Source of the DNA: Cinnamomum chago
Taxonomy: Eukaryota > Streptophyta > Magnoliopsida > Laurales > Lauraceae
Assembly: GCA_038049695.1 (NCBI GenBank)
Contig: CP142456.1
Coordinates: 19,620,501 to 19,684,500, forward strand
Direction of reading: 5' to 3'
Length of the DNA: 64,000 nt
Part shown: positions 45,308 through 57,108 of the stretch, piece by piece
Numbering within the stretch: position 1 is the first letter of the stretch
Layout: each line of letters begins with the position of its first letter
The notes under the pieces: generated by a model
Seen by the model: only the letters and a program-made list of their open reading frames with translations
Database searches by the model: none
Told to the model about the DNA's origin: nothing
Position numbers and translations under genes: made by a program

Positions 45308-48300
45308 CTTCTTCACAGTCAAGTGGTTGAATTAAAATTAGAAAAAAGAAAAACTTCTAAGGGGTTAAATGTAATCTGTCTTAAAATTTGAAAAAAAAAA
45401 TTGTTAAGGGGGCTAAATGTAATTTCTTTTTACTTTTTTTTAAAGGGCATCGAAAGCCCTAATCTTTGTTTCCATTGAAACAGAAAAAAAAAATGCTGCA
45501 GCAGGCATCAAACGAAGAAGAAGAGGAGAAGGAGGAGGAGAAGGAGAAGAGGAGGAGTGAAGGCAGTGGGGCCCTAATCTTTATTTCCAACAAAACCAAA
45601 AAAAAAAAAAGGCTGCAGCAGCATCAAACGAAGAAAATTTAGAAGAAGAAGAGTGAAGGCAGTGGGGCGAAGCATACCTGGTCTCCTCCAGTCATCTCCA
45701 CCGAAGCATACTCCCGAGCCCCAAGACCCATTCAAACAAACAGGAAAAAAAAATAGAGAAGAAGAGTGAAGGCAGTGGGGCGAAGCATACCTGGTCTTCA
45801 TTGACAAGAGAAGCAGCAGAAAATAGCAGCAACGCCTCCTTCTCAGGCCAGAAAATAGCAACAACACTGCAGATTGATCAAGATTGAGGGCCCATCTATT
45901 TTTTTCTACACATCAGGTACTTTTTTTTTCTCAGATGGTGCTTCTTCACAGTCAAGTGGTTGAATTAAAATTAGAAAAAAGAAAAACTTCTAAGGGGTTA
46001 AATGTAATCTGTCTTAAAATTTGAAAAAAAAAATTGTTAAGGGGGCTAAATGTAATTTCTTTTTACTTTTTTTTAAAGGGCATCGAAAGCCCTAATCTTT
46101 GTTTCCATTGAAACAGAAAAAAAAAATGCTGCAGCAGGCATCAAACGAAGAAGAAGAGGAGAAGGAGGAGGAGAAGGAGAAGAGGAGGAGTGAAGGCAGT
46201 GGGGCCCTAATCTTTATTTCCAACAAAACCAAAAAAAAAAAAAGGCTGCAGCAGCATCAAACGAAGAAAATTTAGAAGAAGAAGAGTGAAGGCAGTGGGG
46301 CGAAGCATACCTGGTCTCCTCCAGTCATCTCCACCGAAGCATACTCCCGAGCCCCAAGACCCATTCAAACAAACAGGAAAAAAAAAGAGAGAAGAAGAGT
46401 GAAGGCAGTGGGGCGAAGCATACCTGGTCTTCATTGACAAGAGAAGCAGCAGAAAATAGCAGCAACGCCTCCTTCTCAGGCCAGAAAATAGCAACAACAC
46501 TGCAGATTGATCAAGATTGAGGGCCCATCTATTTTTTTCTACACATCAGGTACTTTTTTTTTCTCAGATGGTGCTTCTTCACAGTCAAGTGGTTGAATTA
46601 AAATTAGAAAAAAGAAAAACTTCTAAGGGGTTAAATGTAATCTGTCTTAAAATTTGAAAAAAAAAATTGTTAAGGGGGCTAAATGTAATTTCTTTTTACT
46701 TTTTTTTAAAGGGCATCGAAAGCCCTAATCTTTGTTTCCATTGAAACAGAAAAAAAAAATGCTGCAGCAGGCATCAAACGAAGAAGAAGAGGAGAAGGAG
46801 GAGGAGAAGGAGAAGAGGAGGAGTGAAGGCAGTGGGGCCCTAATCTTTATTTCCAACAAAACCAAAAAAAAAAAAAGGCTGCAGCAGCATCAAACGAAGA
46901 AAATTTAGAAGAAGAAGAGTGAAGGCAGTGGGGCGAAGCATACCTGGTCTCCTCCAGTCATCTCCACCGAAGCATACTCCCGAGCCCCAAGACCCATTCA
47001 AACAAACAGGAAAAAAAAAGGGAGAAGAAGAGTGAAGGCAGTGGGGCGAAGCATACCTGGTCTTCATTGACAAGAGAAGCAGCAGAAAATAGCAGCAACG
47101 CCTCCTTCTCAGGCCAGAAAATAGCAACAGCACTGCAGATTGATCAAGATTGAGGGCCCATCTATTTTTTTCTACACATCAGGTACTTTTTTTTTCTCAG
47201 ATGGTGCTTCTTCACAGTCAAGTGGTTGAATTAAAATTAGAAAAAAGAAAAACTTCTAAGGGGTTAAATGTAATCTGTCTTAAAATTTGAAAAAAAAATT
47301 TGTTAAGGGGGCTAAATGTAATTTCTTTTTACTTTTTTTTAAAGGGCATCGAAAGCCCTAATCTTTGTTTCCATTGAAACAGGAAAAAAAAATGCTGCAG
47401 CAAGCATCAAACGAAGAAGAAGAGGAGAAGGAGAAGAGGAGGAGTGAAGGCAGTGGGGCCCTAATCTTTATTTCCAACAAAACCAAAAAAAAAAAAAGGC
47501 TGCAGCAGCATCAAACGAAGAAAATTTAGAAGAAGAAGAGTGAAGGCAGTGGGGCGAAGCATACCTGGTCTCCTCCAGTCATCTCCACCGAAGCATACTC
47601 CCGAGCCCCAAGACCCATTCAAACAAACAGGAAAAAAAAAGGGAGAAGAAGAGTGAAGGCAGTGGGGCGAAGCATACCTGGTCTTCATTGACAAGAGAAG
47701 CAGCAGAAAATAGCAGCAACGCCTCCTTCTCAAGCCAGAAAATAGCAACAGCACTGCAGATTGATCAAGATTGAGGGCCCATCTATTTTTTTCTACACAT
47801 CAGGTACTTTTTTTTTCTCAGATGGTGCTTCTTCACAGTCAAGTGGTTGAATTAAAATTAGAAAAAAGAAAAACTTCTAAGGGGTTAAATGTAATCTGTC
47901 TTAAAATTTGAAAAAAAAATTTGTTAAGGGGGCTAAATGTAATTTCTTTTTACTTTTTTTTAAAGGGCATCGAAAGCCCTAATCTTTGTTTCCATTGAAA
48001 CAGAAAAAAAAAATGTTGCAGCAGGCATCAAACGAAGAAGAAGAGGAGAAGGAGGAGGAGAAGGAGAAGAGGAGTGAAGGCAGTGGGGCCCTAATCTTTA
48101 TTTCCAACAAAACCAAAAAAAAAAAAAGGCTGCAGCAGAATCAAACGAAGAAAATTTAGAAGAAGAAGAGTGAAGGCAGTGGGGCGAAGCATACCTGGTC
48201 TCCTCCAGTCATCTCCACCGAAGCATACTCCCGAGCCCCAAGACCCATTCAAACAAACAGGAAAAAAAAAGGGAGAAGAAGAGTGAAGGCAGTGGGGCGA

Positions 48301-48457
48301 AGCATACCTGGTCTTCATTGACAAGAGAAGCAGCAGAAAATAGCAGCAACGCCTCCTTCTCAGGCCAGAAAATAGCAACAGCACTGCAGATTGATCAAGA
48401 TTGAGGGCCCATCTATTTTTTTCTACACATCAGGTACTTTTTTTTTCTCAGATGGTG
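45308..48457. repeat. Five-copy tandem array, 621-633 bp unit
   Basis: Units start at 45308, 45941, 46574, 47207 and 47828, each with cttcttcacagtcaagtgg (the last ends at gatggtgct, 48457). Copies differ by only a few substitutions, A-run length changes and small indels. Unit 4 lacks 12 bp of a gaggag-type stretch. Within each unit gagtgaaggcagtgggg occurs three times, and gccctaatcttt followed by a ctgcagcag block occurs twice. The unit also looks like a leader region (aaggggttaaatgtaat, ggctaaatgtaat). The 97-codon minus-strand frame in every unit is low-complexity and copied with the array. Confidence 0.95.
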
Positions 48458-48460
48458 CTG

Positions 48461-48484
48461 CCCCCCCCCCCCGCCCCCCCCCCC
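48461..48484. repeat. Poly-C tract with one G
   Basis: Twelve C, one G and eleven C follow directly after the last tandem unit, where the regular sequence breaks off. Confidence 0.9.
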
Positions 48485-48894
48485 ACCACACTTTTTTCTT
48501 TTTTTTTTTTACTGCTGCAGGACATCTTTTTGTTGTTTTTAACCATTTGTGGCATTCAAGGTTTGAGGAGAAACCTTTGAATTGAATTGGGTTTTAATGC
48601 TTCTTTGGCCAACTTCCATTTGATGCGAGAAAAATTGCATCTTTTCCCTTTTTTAGTCACTATCGTATAACCATATGGCTTCTTTCTTGTGAGGGCACTT
48701 TTGTGAATGGAATTTGCAATGAAGGTGCTTTTTTTGTTGTTGTATGCATACACAACAAAATTGAATGCTGTTGTCATATTTTTTTTGTTCCTTTTTTTAA
48801 TCAAATGATGTCTGTTGGGCTGGAATTTTATTACACATTGCTCATTGTTGTTTTTAATTTTAATTTAATTGCTTTGAAATTGCAGTAATAAAAA

Positions 48895-51545
48895 AGACAC
48901 AGCATGGCGGTATGCACACTTGGAAAACCCCCAGAATATAAATAGGTTCAAAGCAACAACAACTGAAAAAACTAAATTAAAAACAACAATGGCAAAAATT
49001 CAAATGGAGGTGTCTATCGGGTGAAGCAATATCTTACTGCATGCTTGTCCAAAATGTCCACCTGAAGTTAGAGAAGAGATTAAAGAATACGTGGCAAAAA
49101 AAGAGAGAGAAAAAGAACAAATGAATATGTTGCCTCATTTTGATGAATTGGCTAATGCGTTTGAAGAGGATGAAGATGATGATGATGTAGAGATCAATGA
49201 ACGGGGTAAAAGACCCTTGGCTCATCATAGTCAAGTTTCTAGTGCTCACGGAAGTATTACTATTTCCACTGCGTCCAAACCTAAAAGGCCAAAGAAAAAG
49301 GTCCTATTGATGTATTCTTCAATCCCAATCCGGACGTTGTTGTGCAAAATCGAAAAGCCTAGGGCAAACAAACAAGAATTGATGATAATGACCAATATAG
49401 AAAAGAATTAAGAGAGCGGGCATGTTTAAGATTTGCAAGGTGGATGTATGATGCTGGGATTCCTTTTAATGCAGTTAATTACTATAGTTTTGGACCAATG
49501 ATTGAAGCTACTGGACAATATGGTTCTGGTATGAAACCACCAACTTGCCATGAGGTGCGAGTTCCTCTTCTCAAAAAAGAGATAGAGCATACTAATAATT
49601 TGATGAAGGGTCACCGGGAGGATTCGGTAAAGTATGAATGTTCTATAACAGTTGATGGGTGGACCAACAAGAAAGGGAGGACATTGCTTAATTTTTTAGT
49701 AAATTGTCCCAAAGGAACCATGTATGTGGAGTCAATTGACGCTTCTAGCTACTCAAAGGATGCAGAAAAAAATGTTTCAATTAATTGACAAGTTTGTGGA
49801 GCATATTGCAGAAGCTAATGCAGTCCAGGTTGTCACAGACAATGCTGCAACTAATGTGTTGGCGGGTAAGAATTAGTGGTTATTGGAAAAAAAAGTTCTT
49901 TATTTAGGAGTATTAAAAGAATTAGTTATCTAAAACTCTCATTTTTCTCTTTCTTTGTTTTGGTTCTAACAGGAAAGTTTTTGGAGGCAAAGTATGCACA
50001 CTTGTATTGGTCACCATGTGCTGCCCACTGTTTGGACTTGATGTTGGAAGACATTTTTAAGATACCAAGCCTCAAGAGAACATTTGAAAGGGGTAGTGCA
50101 GTACATGGGTTCATTAATAACCGCCCAACTTTGCTAAATATGATGAGGCGGTTAAGGTTTACACAAATGAAAGATTTGATCAAGCCTGCAAAAACCCAAT
50201 TTGCAACTGCCTTTCTCACTTTAGCAAGGATTCATCAACAAAAAAACAATTTGAGGAAGATGTTCACTTCAGAGGAATGGACAACAAGCAAATGGGCAAA
50301 GGAGCAACTGGGTAAAAGGGCTGCACAAATTATGTTAATGCCTACATTTTGGAACAGTGTTGTCTATGTCCTTAAGGTCTCCGGTCCTCGTCTCGTGTAC
50401 TTAGATTGGTTGATGGTGAGAAAAAGCATCCCATGGGATACATTTATGAAGCCATGGATCAGGCTAAAGAAATCATTTCAAATGCTTTTGGGGGAAAAGA
50501 AGAAAGATATAATAATATCTTTGAAATCATTGACAGAAAGTGGGATGTTCAATTGCATCGTCCTTTGCATGCAGCTGGATATTTTTTGAACCCAGGGTTC
50601 TTTTATTTGAATCCCAATGTTGAGCAAGATAATAAAGTTATGACATGGTTGTATAATTGCATATCAAAGCTGGTCCCAATTATTGATGTACAAGATAAGA
50701 TCGGTAAAGAGTTGTTTGTTTATACGAAAGCTGATAATTTATTAGGGTTGCCTATGGCGATCAGGCAAACGGCGACAAGGGCACCGGGTAAACTATTTTA
50801 TCCCATAAGTATATTCCATTATATTACACAATTAATTTTTTTAATTTATCCCATAAATTTAAGCTAATTACCTATAATTAATAGCTGATTGGAGGGCGGC
50901 ATATGGTTCCAAAACCCTAGATTTGCAAAAATTTGCGATAAAAGTTCTTAGCCGAACGTGTAGTTCATCTAGTTATGAGCAGAATTGGAGTGTATTTGAG
51001 CATGTGAGTAATTATCTCAAGTCTAGTGAATTTAAAATATTTTTATTCCATAGATATAAATTTTAATATCTTTTTAATTGTTGTGGATTCATAGCAAAAA
51101 AAGAAATAAGTTGGATAAAAAACGTCTCAATGATTTGGTCTTTTTTAAGTACGACATAGCATTGAAACGTCGATATGATATGCATAACATACTTGATCTC
51201 ATTTCTTCGAAGAATATTGATGAAAGCAATGAGTGGTTGCTTGGGAGGATGGATAGAGAATTGGATAAAGATGATGAGCTAGTGTTTGATGATGGTATTT
51301 TGACATGGGGTGATATTGCTACAGCTTCTGGAGTTGGAGAAAGTAGTCAAAGAACTAGAGCAACATCAACTTCAAGGGAAAAAGCAACACCAAGAGATTC
51401 TAAATCATCAAATGCTCTTCAATTCGTAGATGAGGAAGAGGCAGGTTCAGAGGAGCCAGACGAGGAAGACGTGGATGGATATAAATCCAATGATGAAGAA
51501 GAGGATTATGACTTACTTGGTGTAGATGTTAAGGATGATTGTTAG
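48895..51545 (+). pseudogene. hAT transposase (BED finger, DUF659, dimerisation domain), decayed
   Basis: Exon-like blocks are 48895-49865, 49973-50787, 50885-51003 and 51087-51545 (TAG). The first has a BED-like start (DTAWRYAHLENPQNINRF) in which the CxxC pair is no longer visible, then CPPEVREEIKEYVAKK and an acidic stretch. DUF659 and the RNase H-like core follow: ECSITVDGWTNKKG (first Asp), VVTDNAATNV (second Asp), and WSPCAAHCLDLMLEDIFKIP. The C-terminal part has DWRAAYGSKTLDLQ and YEQNWSVFEH, the hAT dimerisation signature, then an acidic tail ending LGVDVKDDC. Frame changes lie near 49300 and 49770 (an A run), and a TAG near 49360. The last intron has GG instead of AG at 51085-51086. 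Confidence 0.85.
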
Positions 51546-52631
51546 GTCCTCCTTAGGACCATTTGTGTTGTTGCTTTCACTATGAAGTTGTATTGGTGTT
51601 CGATGGTTTTTGGTACTTTCGTTGAATGTTTAGCATTTAGAGTGATGGATGCTTTTATGACTTTTAGAATTCTTCTAATATTCCTTGCCCTTTTTGTTAT
51701 AATTCGTGAATTATTTTCACTTTGCCCATGTTGAATTTTGAATTATCTGTCTATACCAAAATATCTATTTTTTATCTACAATGTGCGCCCTGCTTCAATG
51801 AAGCCCGCACCTCGCCTCACGCCTAGGCCCTAGGAGACCTTAGCGCCTTGATGCGCCTTTGGCTTCTAAAAACACTGCAATGTGAATAAAAAAAGTTTTT
51901 AAAATTTTTTGAAAAAATATTCAAAAAGTCCAAAATATTGGAAAATATTAGAATTCGATGCTTTTTTCCCATAATAACAAAGATAGGGGGTGTAGTGGTC
52001 CCTTCTGTGCATGGAAGTTCTGTATCGCTAAATGATTATAAAAAAAAAATAGTGTTTACCTAATTTTTCCCTTGTTTTCATGTTGGTTTTCTTTACTAAG
52101 TTAGAAACTATTATGAATTTCTAAATTCATAATTCAAATAAGCAATTTAGTACAACTGTACATAACAAAGGGTATATAAATTATAAATAATGCTTAAATA
52201 AAGTTTAAAATTCAAACCAAATAACAAATTAACTTTCATCAAAATAAATAATGTATTTTTTTATTTTTTCTTGCGAGTAGAGAAAAGAATACCTCTACCA
52301 AACGGGGTCTCTACCAGGTAATACCTAGAGAAGAGCCCTTGAGAGGAACTCTTTGTATCAACTTCAGTTCGGCAAGATCTTGTGCTTTTTTGTGTTCTTT
52401 AAAGCATAGGAGGGTAGAAGAGATGCATAGAAATGTTGTTTGGAGAGAGGACGAAAAGAAATAAGTCTTATTATGCATTTTAAAAAAATTTAAATGTAGC
52501 AGTTAGTCTCACACCGTAGCGGACTGTAGCGGGTGTAGCAACCGCTATGGTTGAGAGTGGAGCAAAATACAATTTAGCGAAGCGATATTGGCCGCCACGC
52601 CCAATATACCAGCCACCTATTTTGATCCATG

Positions 52632-53646
52632 GATATGATGCAGTGGAAATGTGCAATGCACACAAACATGTTCCACCGAGAACTGTCCAGATGTAAGAAC
52701 AGTGCACTCTCACTTAGTTTTGGATCACTCGGCCTACATATGATAAAGATACCCTCCTCACACACTCTATCTCAACCCCCCCTCCTTTTCTCCTTGAATT
52801 GCCACAAAGCTCAAATTTGAGGGCTATAAATAAGGAGTTAGGATGATCTGATGGCACTGATATTTTGCACACTCCTAGGTCTCATTGGGATCTTCCCCTT
52901 CCCTTCACCATGATTGGCATGGCCCTAGGTGAGCCCACGGGCCTGACTGCACCATCCTTATGTGCTAACGGTTCTTGTATGTGTGTGTATATCAGATGAA
53001 ATCATCAAGAGCACAGATCAACAAAACCAAATGCCAAAGACAGTCAACTTATCGAAAACAACCTTGACCATTCGATTTGGATAGTGTGTGTGGGAATGTG
53101 AGTACGTACCAGAGGAGAAGAAAGAAAGAAAAAGTAAAAAACGGCAACCAACCTTAACCCTTCAATTTAAGGGCCTTTACCATATTTGTAAATGTTGTTC
53201 CCTTCAACTGTTCAATCACTTTCCTTGTGATTGTTTATTACTTTATTTATTTATTTTTATGCATATGATGGGTTCTGCCTCTTGGAGAGCTCTGATCGCC
53301 AGTAGAGATACTCAAAGAGGGTAGCCCCGTTGTGTTCAACAGTACCGTCAGCTCCCAAACATGGGATGATAGGAGCCAGTTACAGCATAGAATTGAGTTA
53401 GCAACTCATTCAAAGGGTTAGCACACACATTATTCAATCCAACATTGGGATAAAAGGAATTTAAAGTATAGAAAATTTGGTTTCTAGGACTTCCCCTGTG
53501 ACAATGCCTTTTCTAGTCCCACATTGGTGAGGCTCAATGGAGTTTAACTCCGTGTATTAATAAGTTTATGTGTCGATGTTTGTCAGCAAATCTAAGGATT
53601 CAAATATGGTGGGAATTACGAAAAATTCTTTCACATACATGTGCAC
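52632..53646. other. Intergenic DNA, no gene seen
   Basis: 52836-52900 resembles 9770-9830. A gtcccacattgg word with an AT-rich box about 34 bp downstream (53516 and 53555) mimics a plant snRNA promoter, but no snRNA follows. Confidence 0.3.
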
Positions 53647-53834
53647 CAAGCCAAAACGGGCCAATCAAGTTGAGTAGAGCCAAGTTGAGTCAGGCGAGCG
53701 TGGACTGTGCATTTGCAACTCACATATGTGGCACTTCCAAATAAAAGCCAAAAATGGCCAGTCAAGTAGGGTCAAGTCTTGTGGAGCCAACTTGAGTCAC
53801 ACAAACATGGAGTGTGCATCTGCAAGCCACTCAT
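53647..53834. repeat. Imperfect tandem duplication, about 100 bp period
   Basis: Both copies share aagccaaaa.ggcca.tcaagt, gagccaa.ttgagtca and gtgcat.tgcaa.cca.tca in the same order. Confidence 0.65.
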
Positions 53835-54711
53835 AGTTCTTGGCTCTTGTCACCTCCAAAGCCTAAATTAAATTCAAGTTTTCCTCATTTTTCAATAATC
53901 CGTAATACGTGGAGTCTAACTATATCACACTTGTGAGTCACATCATTGCTTCTTGTTGTAAGTAGCGAACAAGAGGTTGCCACATAACTGTAGCCATCCA
54001 GTGTCTTCAGGATGCTTTTTTGCTCTCTTTAAAAGAATTTCCCTCATTTTTTCTAGCATTCTCCCTTCCAAAACATCATTTCTCTTTCTCCATCTTTACT
54101 TCTACAATTATCGGCAGACCAGAGAGCTGCTCATTGCACCAATGGGGTTTGCATTGCATGTGCACTAGATCCAAACATTTATTATGAAAAGGAGAACTAT
54201 TAGATCCTGAAGACTGAGGAGTTGCATCCTAGTGCTCCAGAAGATCATCCATGTGGGGGCAAATCTATCTTTTTAAGACAACGCTATCTATTCTTAATGT
54301 GACTCGGCTCTCTATCTATCTATTCTTGTCCTTATTTTCGAATTTTGTGTTTAGAATTTTAGAATTCTCGCCAACAATTTAAAGACAGATTTAAAAACCT
54401 TGATTTATATATAATGGCCACCTCCAGTAATAAACCAATAACCTAGATTTTTGTAGGAAAGATTCTCAAGATGTAGTAAATAGAAAATGCCATAGCCCTT
54501 AATGTTGAGTTGCAGCTCCATTCAATTAAGCAATGCTGTATAGAGTTTTGCATAGCTCATTTCCTAGTGTTTATGCCTAATCTTCACATAAAGGTGGAAG
54601 TTTCTCCATGTTAATGACCCATGTAAATGACCTATCTGTAAAATATAAAGGCCCAACCCAATGGTCTACTAAAGACTGAGTCAAAGGTTAAAACCATGTA
54701 CAGCAAGTAGT
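53835..54711. other. Intergenic DNA, no gene seen
   Basis: AT-rich, with no convincing frame, TIR or RNA signal. Confidence 0.3.
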
Positions 54712-54874
54712 TGTTATATTAGAATATTCTTTCATTGTAAATTCTCTTGATTGTAGCCCAAAATTGGGCACTCATGGATCTATTTAAACTATGGTCGATC
54801 CTCAAAGAGGACCACCAATTCTAAGCATTCCGTTCTCATATCCTATGATTTACTATTGTCATAAGAGACTAACA
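54712..54874 (+). repeat. Short 5' LTR of the second copia fossil
   Basis: It begins tgtta and ends taaca, an inverted pair of terminal bases. The primer site touches its last base. Confidence 0.8.
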
Positions 54875-56424
54875 TGGTATCAGAGCCCACAGTTTTTTTT
54901 TTTTTTCATGTAACATTCATATCGAAGGTCTCTCACCATCAATCTAGTTAAAATTCCTCTCCCATCATCGACATCTGGCTCTCTGCGTATTGTTGTACAA
55001 GAAGAACAGCAGATTCCAAAGTCAGATCGTGAAGAACAACTCTATAACTAGTCGAGATCTACTGTGCCCCACTTGCAATCATCACAGCAACGTCAGGAGT
55101 CACAAGCAAAAAGGGTTGACTGATTATGCTGGTTTTTAAGAACAACTTTTCAGAATTTTTGGCTCATCAGAGGTAGGTCATCCGATCAATTTTGTTGTTT
55201 CTCAGTTTTGAGCACTAGTTTTCTTTGCGTGAACACAGTGTTACAGATTTGCAACCAAATTGGATCGAACTTGCACGTTCTGAAAGGGAAATTGGAATTC
55301 TTGATTGCTAGCTGATCAGATCAACATTTGGGCCCCAGTTGCACAGTCGACTGTCCACCTGACCTGTTTTTTTTTAAACTGTGATTCAATCACAGTTTTG
55401 ACAAATATGCAATTCAAATCTGACTCTTTCAGATTTGTTTTATGTTTTCTGCAGTGTGAAGAGCAAAATCCCGTTTTGCTATCCTACTTGAGTACTGATT
55501 GGAATTTATACTACACGTTGCTGTTTTGAGTGGTATTTTATGATAACTCAAGAATTTTTTGGGAATCTGCTGTCATGGATAAAACTGAAATTAAACTGGT
55601 TCGTTTTACTGAGATAAATTACCTGTCATGGGATTTTCAATTCCAACTATATCTTGAAGGGAAAGAATGTGGGGACATATCACTGGATCTGATCAAAAAC
55701 CAAAAGAGGATGAGAAACAAATTTTAGCTTCGAATACAAACGATGCCAAAATCAAAACTTGGATCCTTGGAGCAGTGGAACCTCATTTTATCTTTATAGT
55801 TAAAACCACACAAAACAGCAAAGGATTTGTGAGACCATTTGAAGGTCTATCACAAAAGCAATTCTGCACGTCAATATCAATTAGAGTTTGAGATTGCAAA
55901 CTACACACAAGAAGCCTCTTCTATCCAAGATTACTACTCTGGATTTCAAATTTTATGGGCTGAATATCATGAGATTAAGTATGCTACTGTTTCTGGTGCA
56001 CTTCTCTCTGAAATACACACACTTCAGGAAACTAGTCATCGAGACCAGTTTCTGATGAAATTATGACCAGAGTATGAAACAGTCAGATCCGGTCTCATAG
56101 GTAGGGTTCCTTCATCCTCTTTAGATGAATGTCTAAATGAACTATTGCATGAAGAACAAAGACAACTAACTCAAGGACACAACAAGCCGCTGCTCCTCTT
56201 GAAGTTGCTTATGCAACAAGTGGTTACCCTCAGCCACCTGATAGATCTGTGGAGGTTGCCTACGTTGCAAAAGGTAAACCTTCAGGAAGGGATATGAGCA
56301 CGATGCAGTGCTACAGTTGCAAGAGCTTTGGACACACTGCCTCTCAACGTAAGATAAAACCCTGCAATTACCGCAACGCGATGGTCACATTATCAGCAAA
56401 TGCAGAAAGAGGCCTGAAAGCCAA

Positions 56425-56445
56425 CCCCCCCCCCCCCCCCCCCCC
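56425..56445. repeat. Poly-C tract, 21 C
   Basis: An uninterrupted C run lies in the gag-protease linker of the copia fossil, giving a proline run in one frame. Confidence 0.92.
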
Positions 56446-57108
56446 TACCATGCCGTGGCTGATGCCGCTTCCTCAGCTGCAACCTCTGTTGTCGCTTCCT
56501 CATCAACACCCTCATAGCCAACTGCTCCAAGTGCTAGCCCTTCAATCACCCCTAATCTAATCCAACAGACAATTCTAAATGCTTTTTCTGCACTGGGTAT
56601 TTCAGGTACACATCGACATTTGTCTTCCATTTCGTATATTGATTCCGGTGCGTTTCATCATAAGACTTTTTCATCTGCTCAGTTTTCTAAAATTCGCCCA
56701 TATACCCGTAACATGCAAGGTCATACCAATGGTGGTGAAAAGCTTCCCATTACCATTGTTGGTGATGTTTCCCACCCATTACCTCTGAAAAATGTGTTTC
56801 TTTATCAGCCAATCTTTTATCTAAAAAGGTCACATTGTTGATGATGACTGTAATGTCTCATTCTCTTAATCAGGTTGTGTTGTACAGGATTAGCTATCAG
56901 ATATCCTAGCCAGCAAGTAATTACAACCCAATATGAATTGTACTACTTGAGAAAGAAGGCCCCTGATTTGGCACATTCTTATTTTGATATCTCACTTTGC
57001 TTTTAAGAAAAGGACAAATATACCTCAACTACTCTCACCATTTCATACTTTCACAGTATTCTAATGAAAACAGTGATGCAATTCTAGCATTACATAACAA
57101 CTAAATCC

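Larger units (their letters stand above)
45175..51875 (+). mobile_element. DUF659-type hAT DNA transposon, 6.7 kb
   Basis: The ends are inverted, with ggttgtcaaaggcgtgcct at the left and gcgcctttggcttctaaaaac at the right. AGGCGC/GCGCCT hexamers repeat near both (45195, 45225, 45247, 45261 and 45278; 51843 and 51853), as expected of transposase-binding sites. The interior has a five-copy tandem array (45308-48457), a long C run, and a hAT transposase gene with introns. Several interruptions make this copy inactive. It sits inside the smaller hAT element 45094-52631. Confidence 0.88.
45094..52631. mobile_element. Non-autonomous Ac-like hAT element (copy E), split by another hAT
   Basis: The left end catgacttaaatagtg and gtggcc/gctacgtagc-rich sequence (45094-45174) resume at 51876 (actgcaatgtgaat) and run to ccacctattttgatccatg at 52631. 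The right part matches copies A and D base for base in many places (gtagtggtccctt, cggcaagatcttgtgctttt). The two parts were one element of about 830 bp before the inner transposon inserted. TSDs are not recognisable. Confidence 0.8.
54712..56910 (+). mobile_element. Ty1/copia retrotransposon fossil, 5' part only
   Basis: A 163-bp LTR (54712-54874, tgttatatta...gactaaca) is followed at once by tggtatcagagcccac, a perfect initiator tRNA-Met primer site. Downstream are a UBN2-type gag region (about 55570-56200), a zinc knuckle (CYSCKSFGHTASQRK, about 56310) and a protease start (YIDSGAFHHKT, about 56637), after which the similarity fades near 56910. Integrase, reverse transcriptase and 3' LTR are absent. 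It is broken, with several breaks. Confidence 0.85.

Noticed and set aside
45574-48384. A 97-codon minus-strand frame repeated in all five tandem units
   Set aside because: Its product is low-complexity (Leu/Phe runs from A/G-rich DNA) and its conservation follows from the recent duplication of the DNA. There is no independent sign of coding.
53516-53600. snRNA-type promoter (gtcccacattgg plus AT-rich box)
   Set aside because: The downstream sequence has no U1, U2, U3, U4, U5 or U6 start. The word is common in plant repeats.
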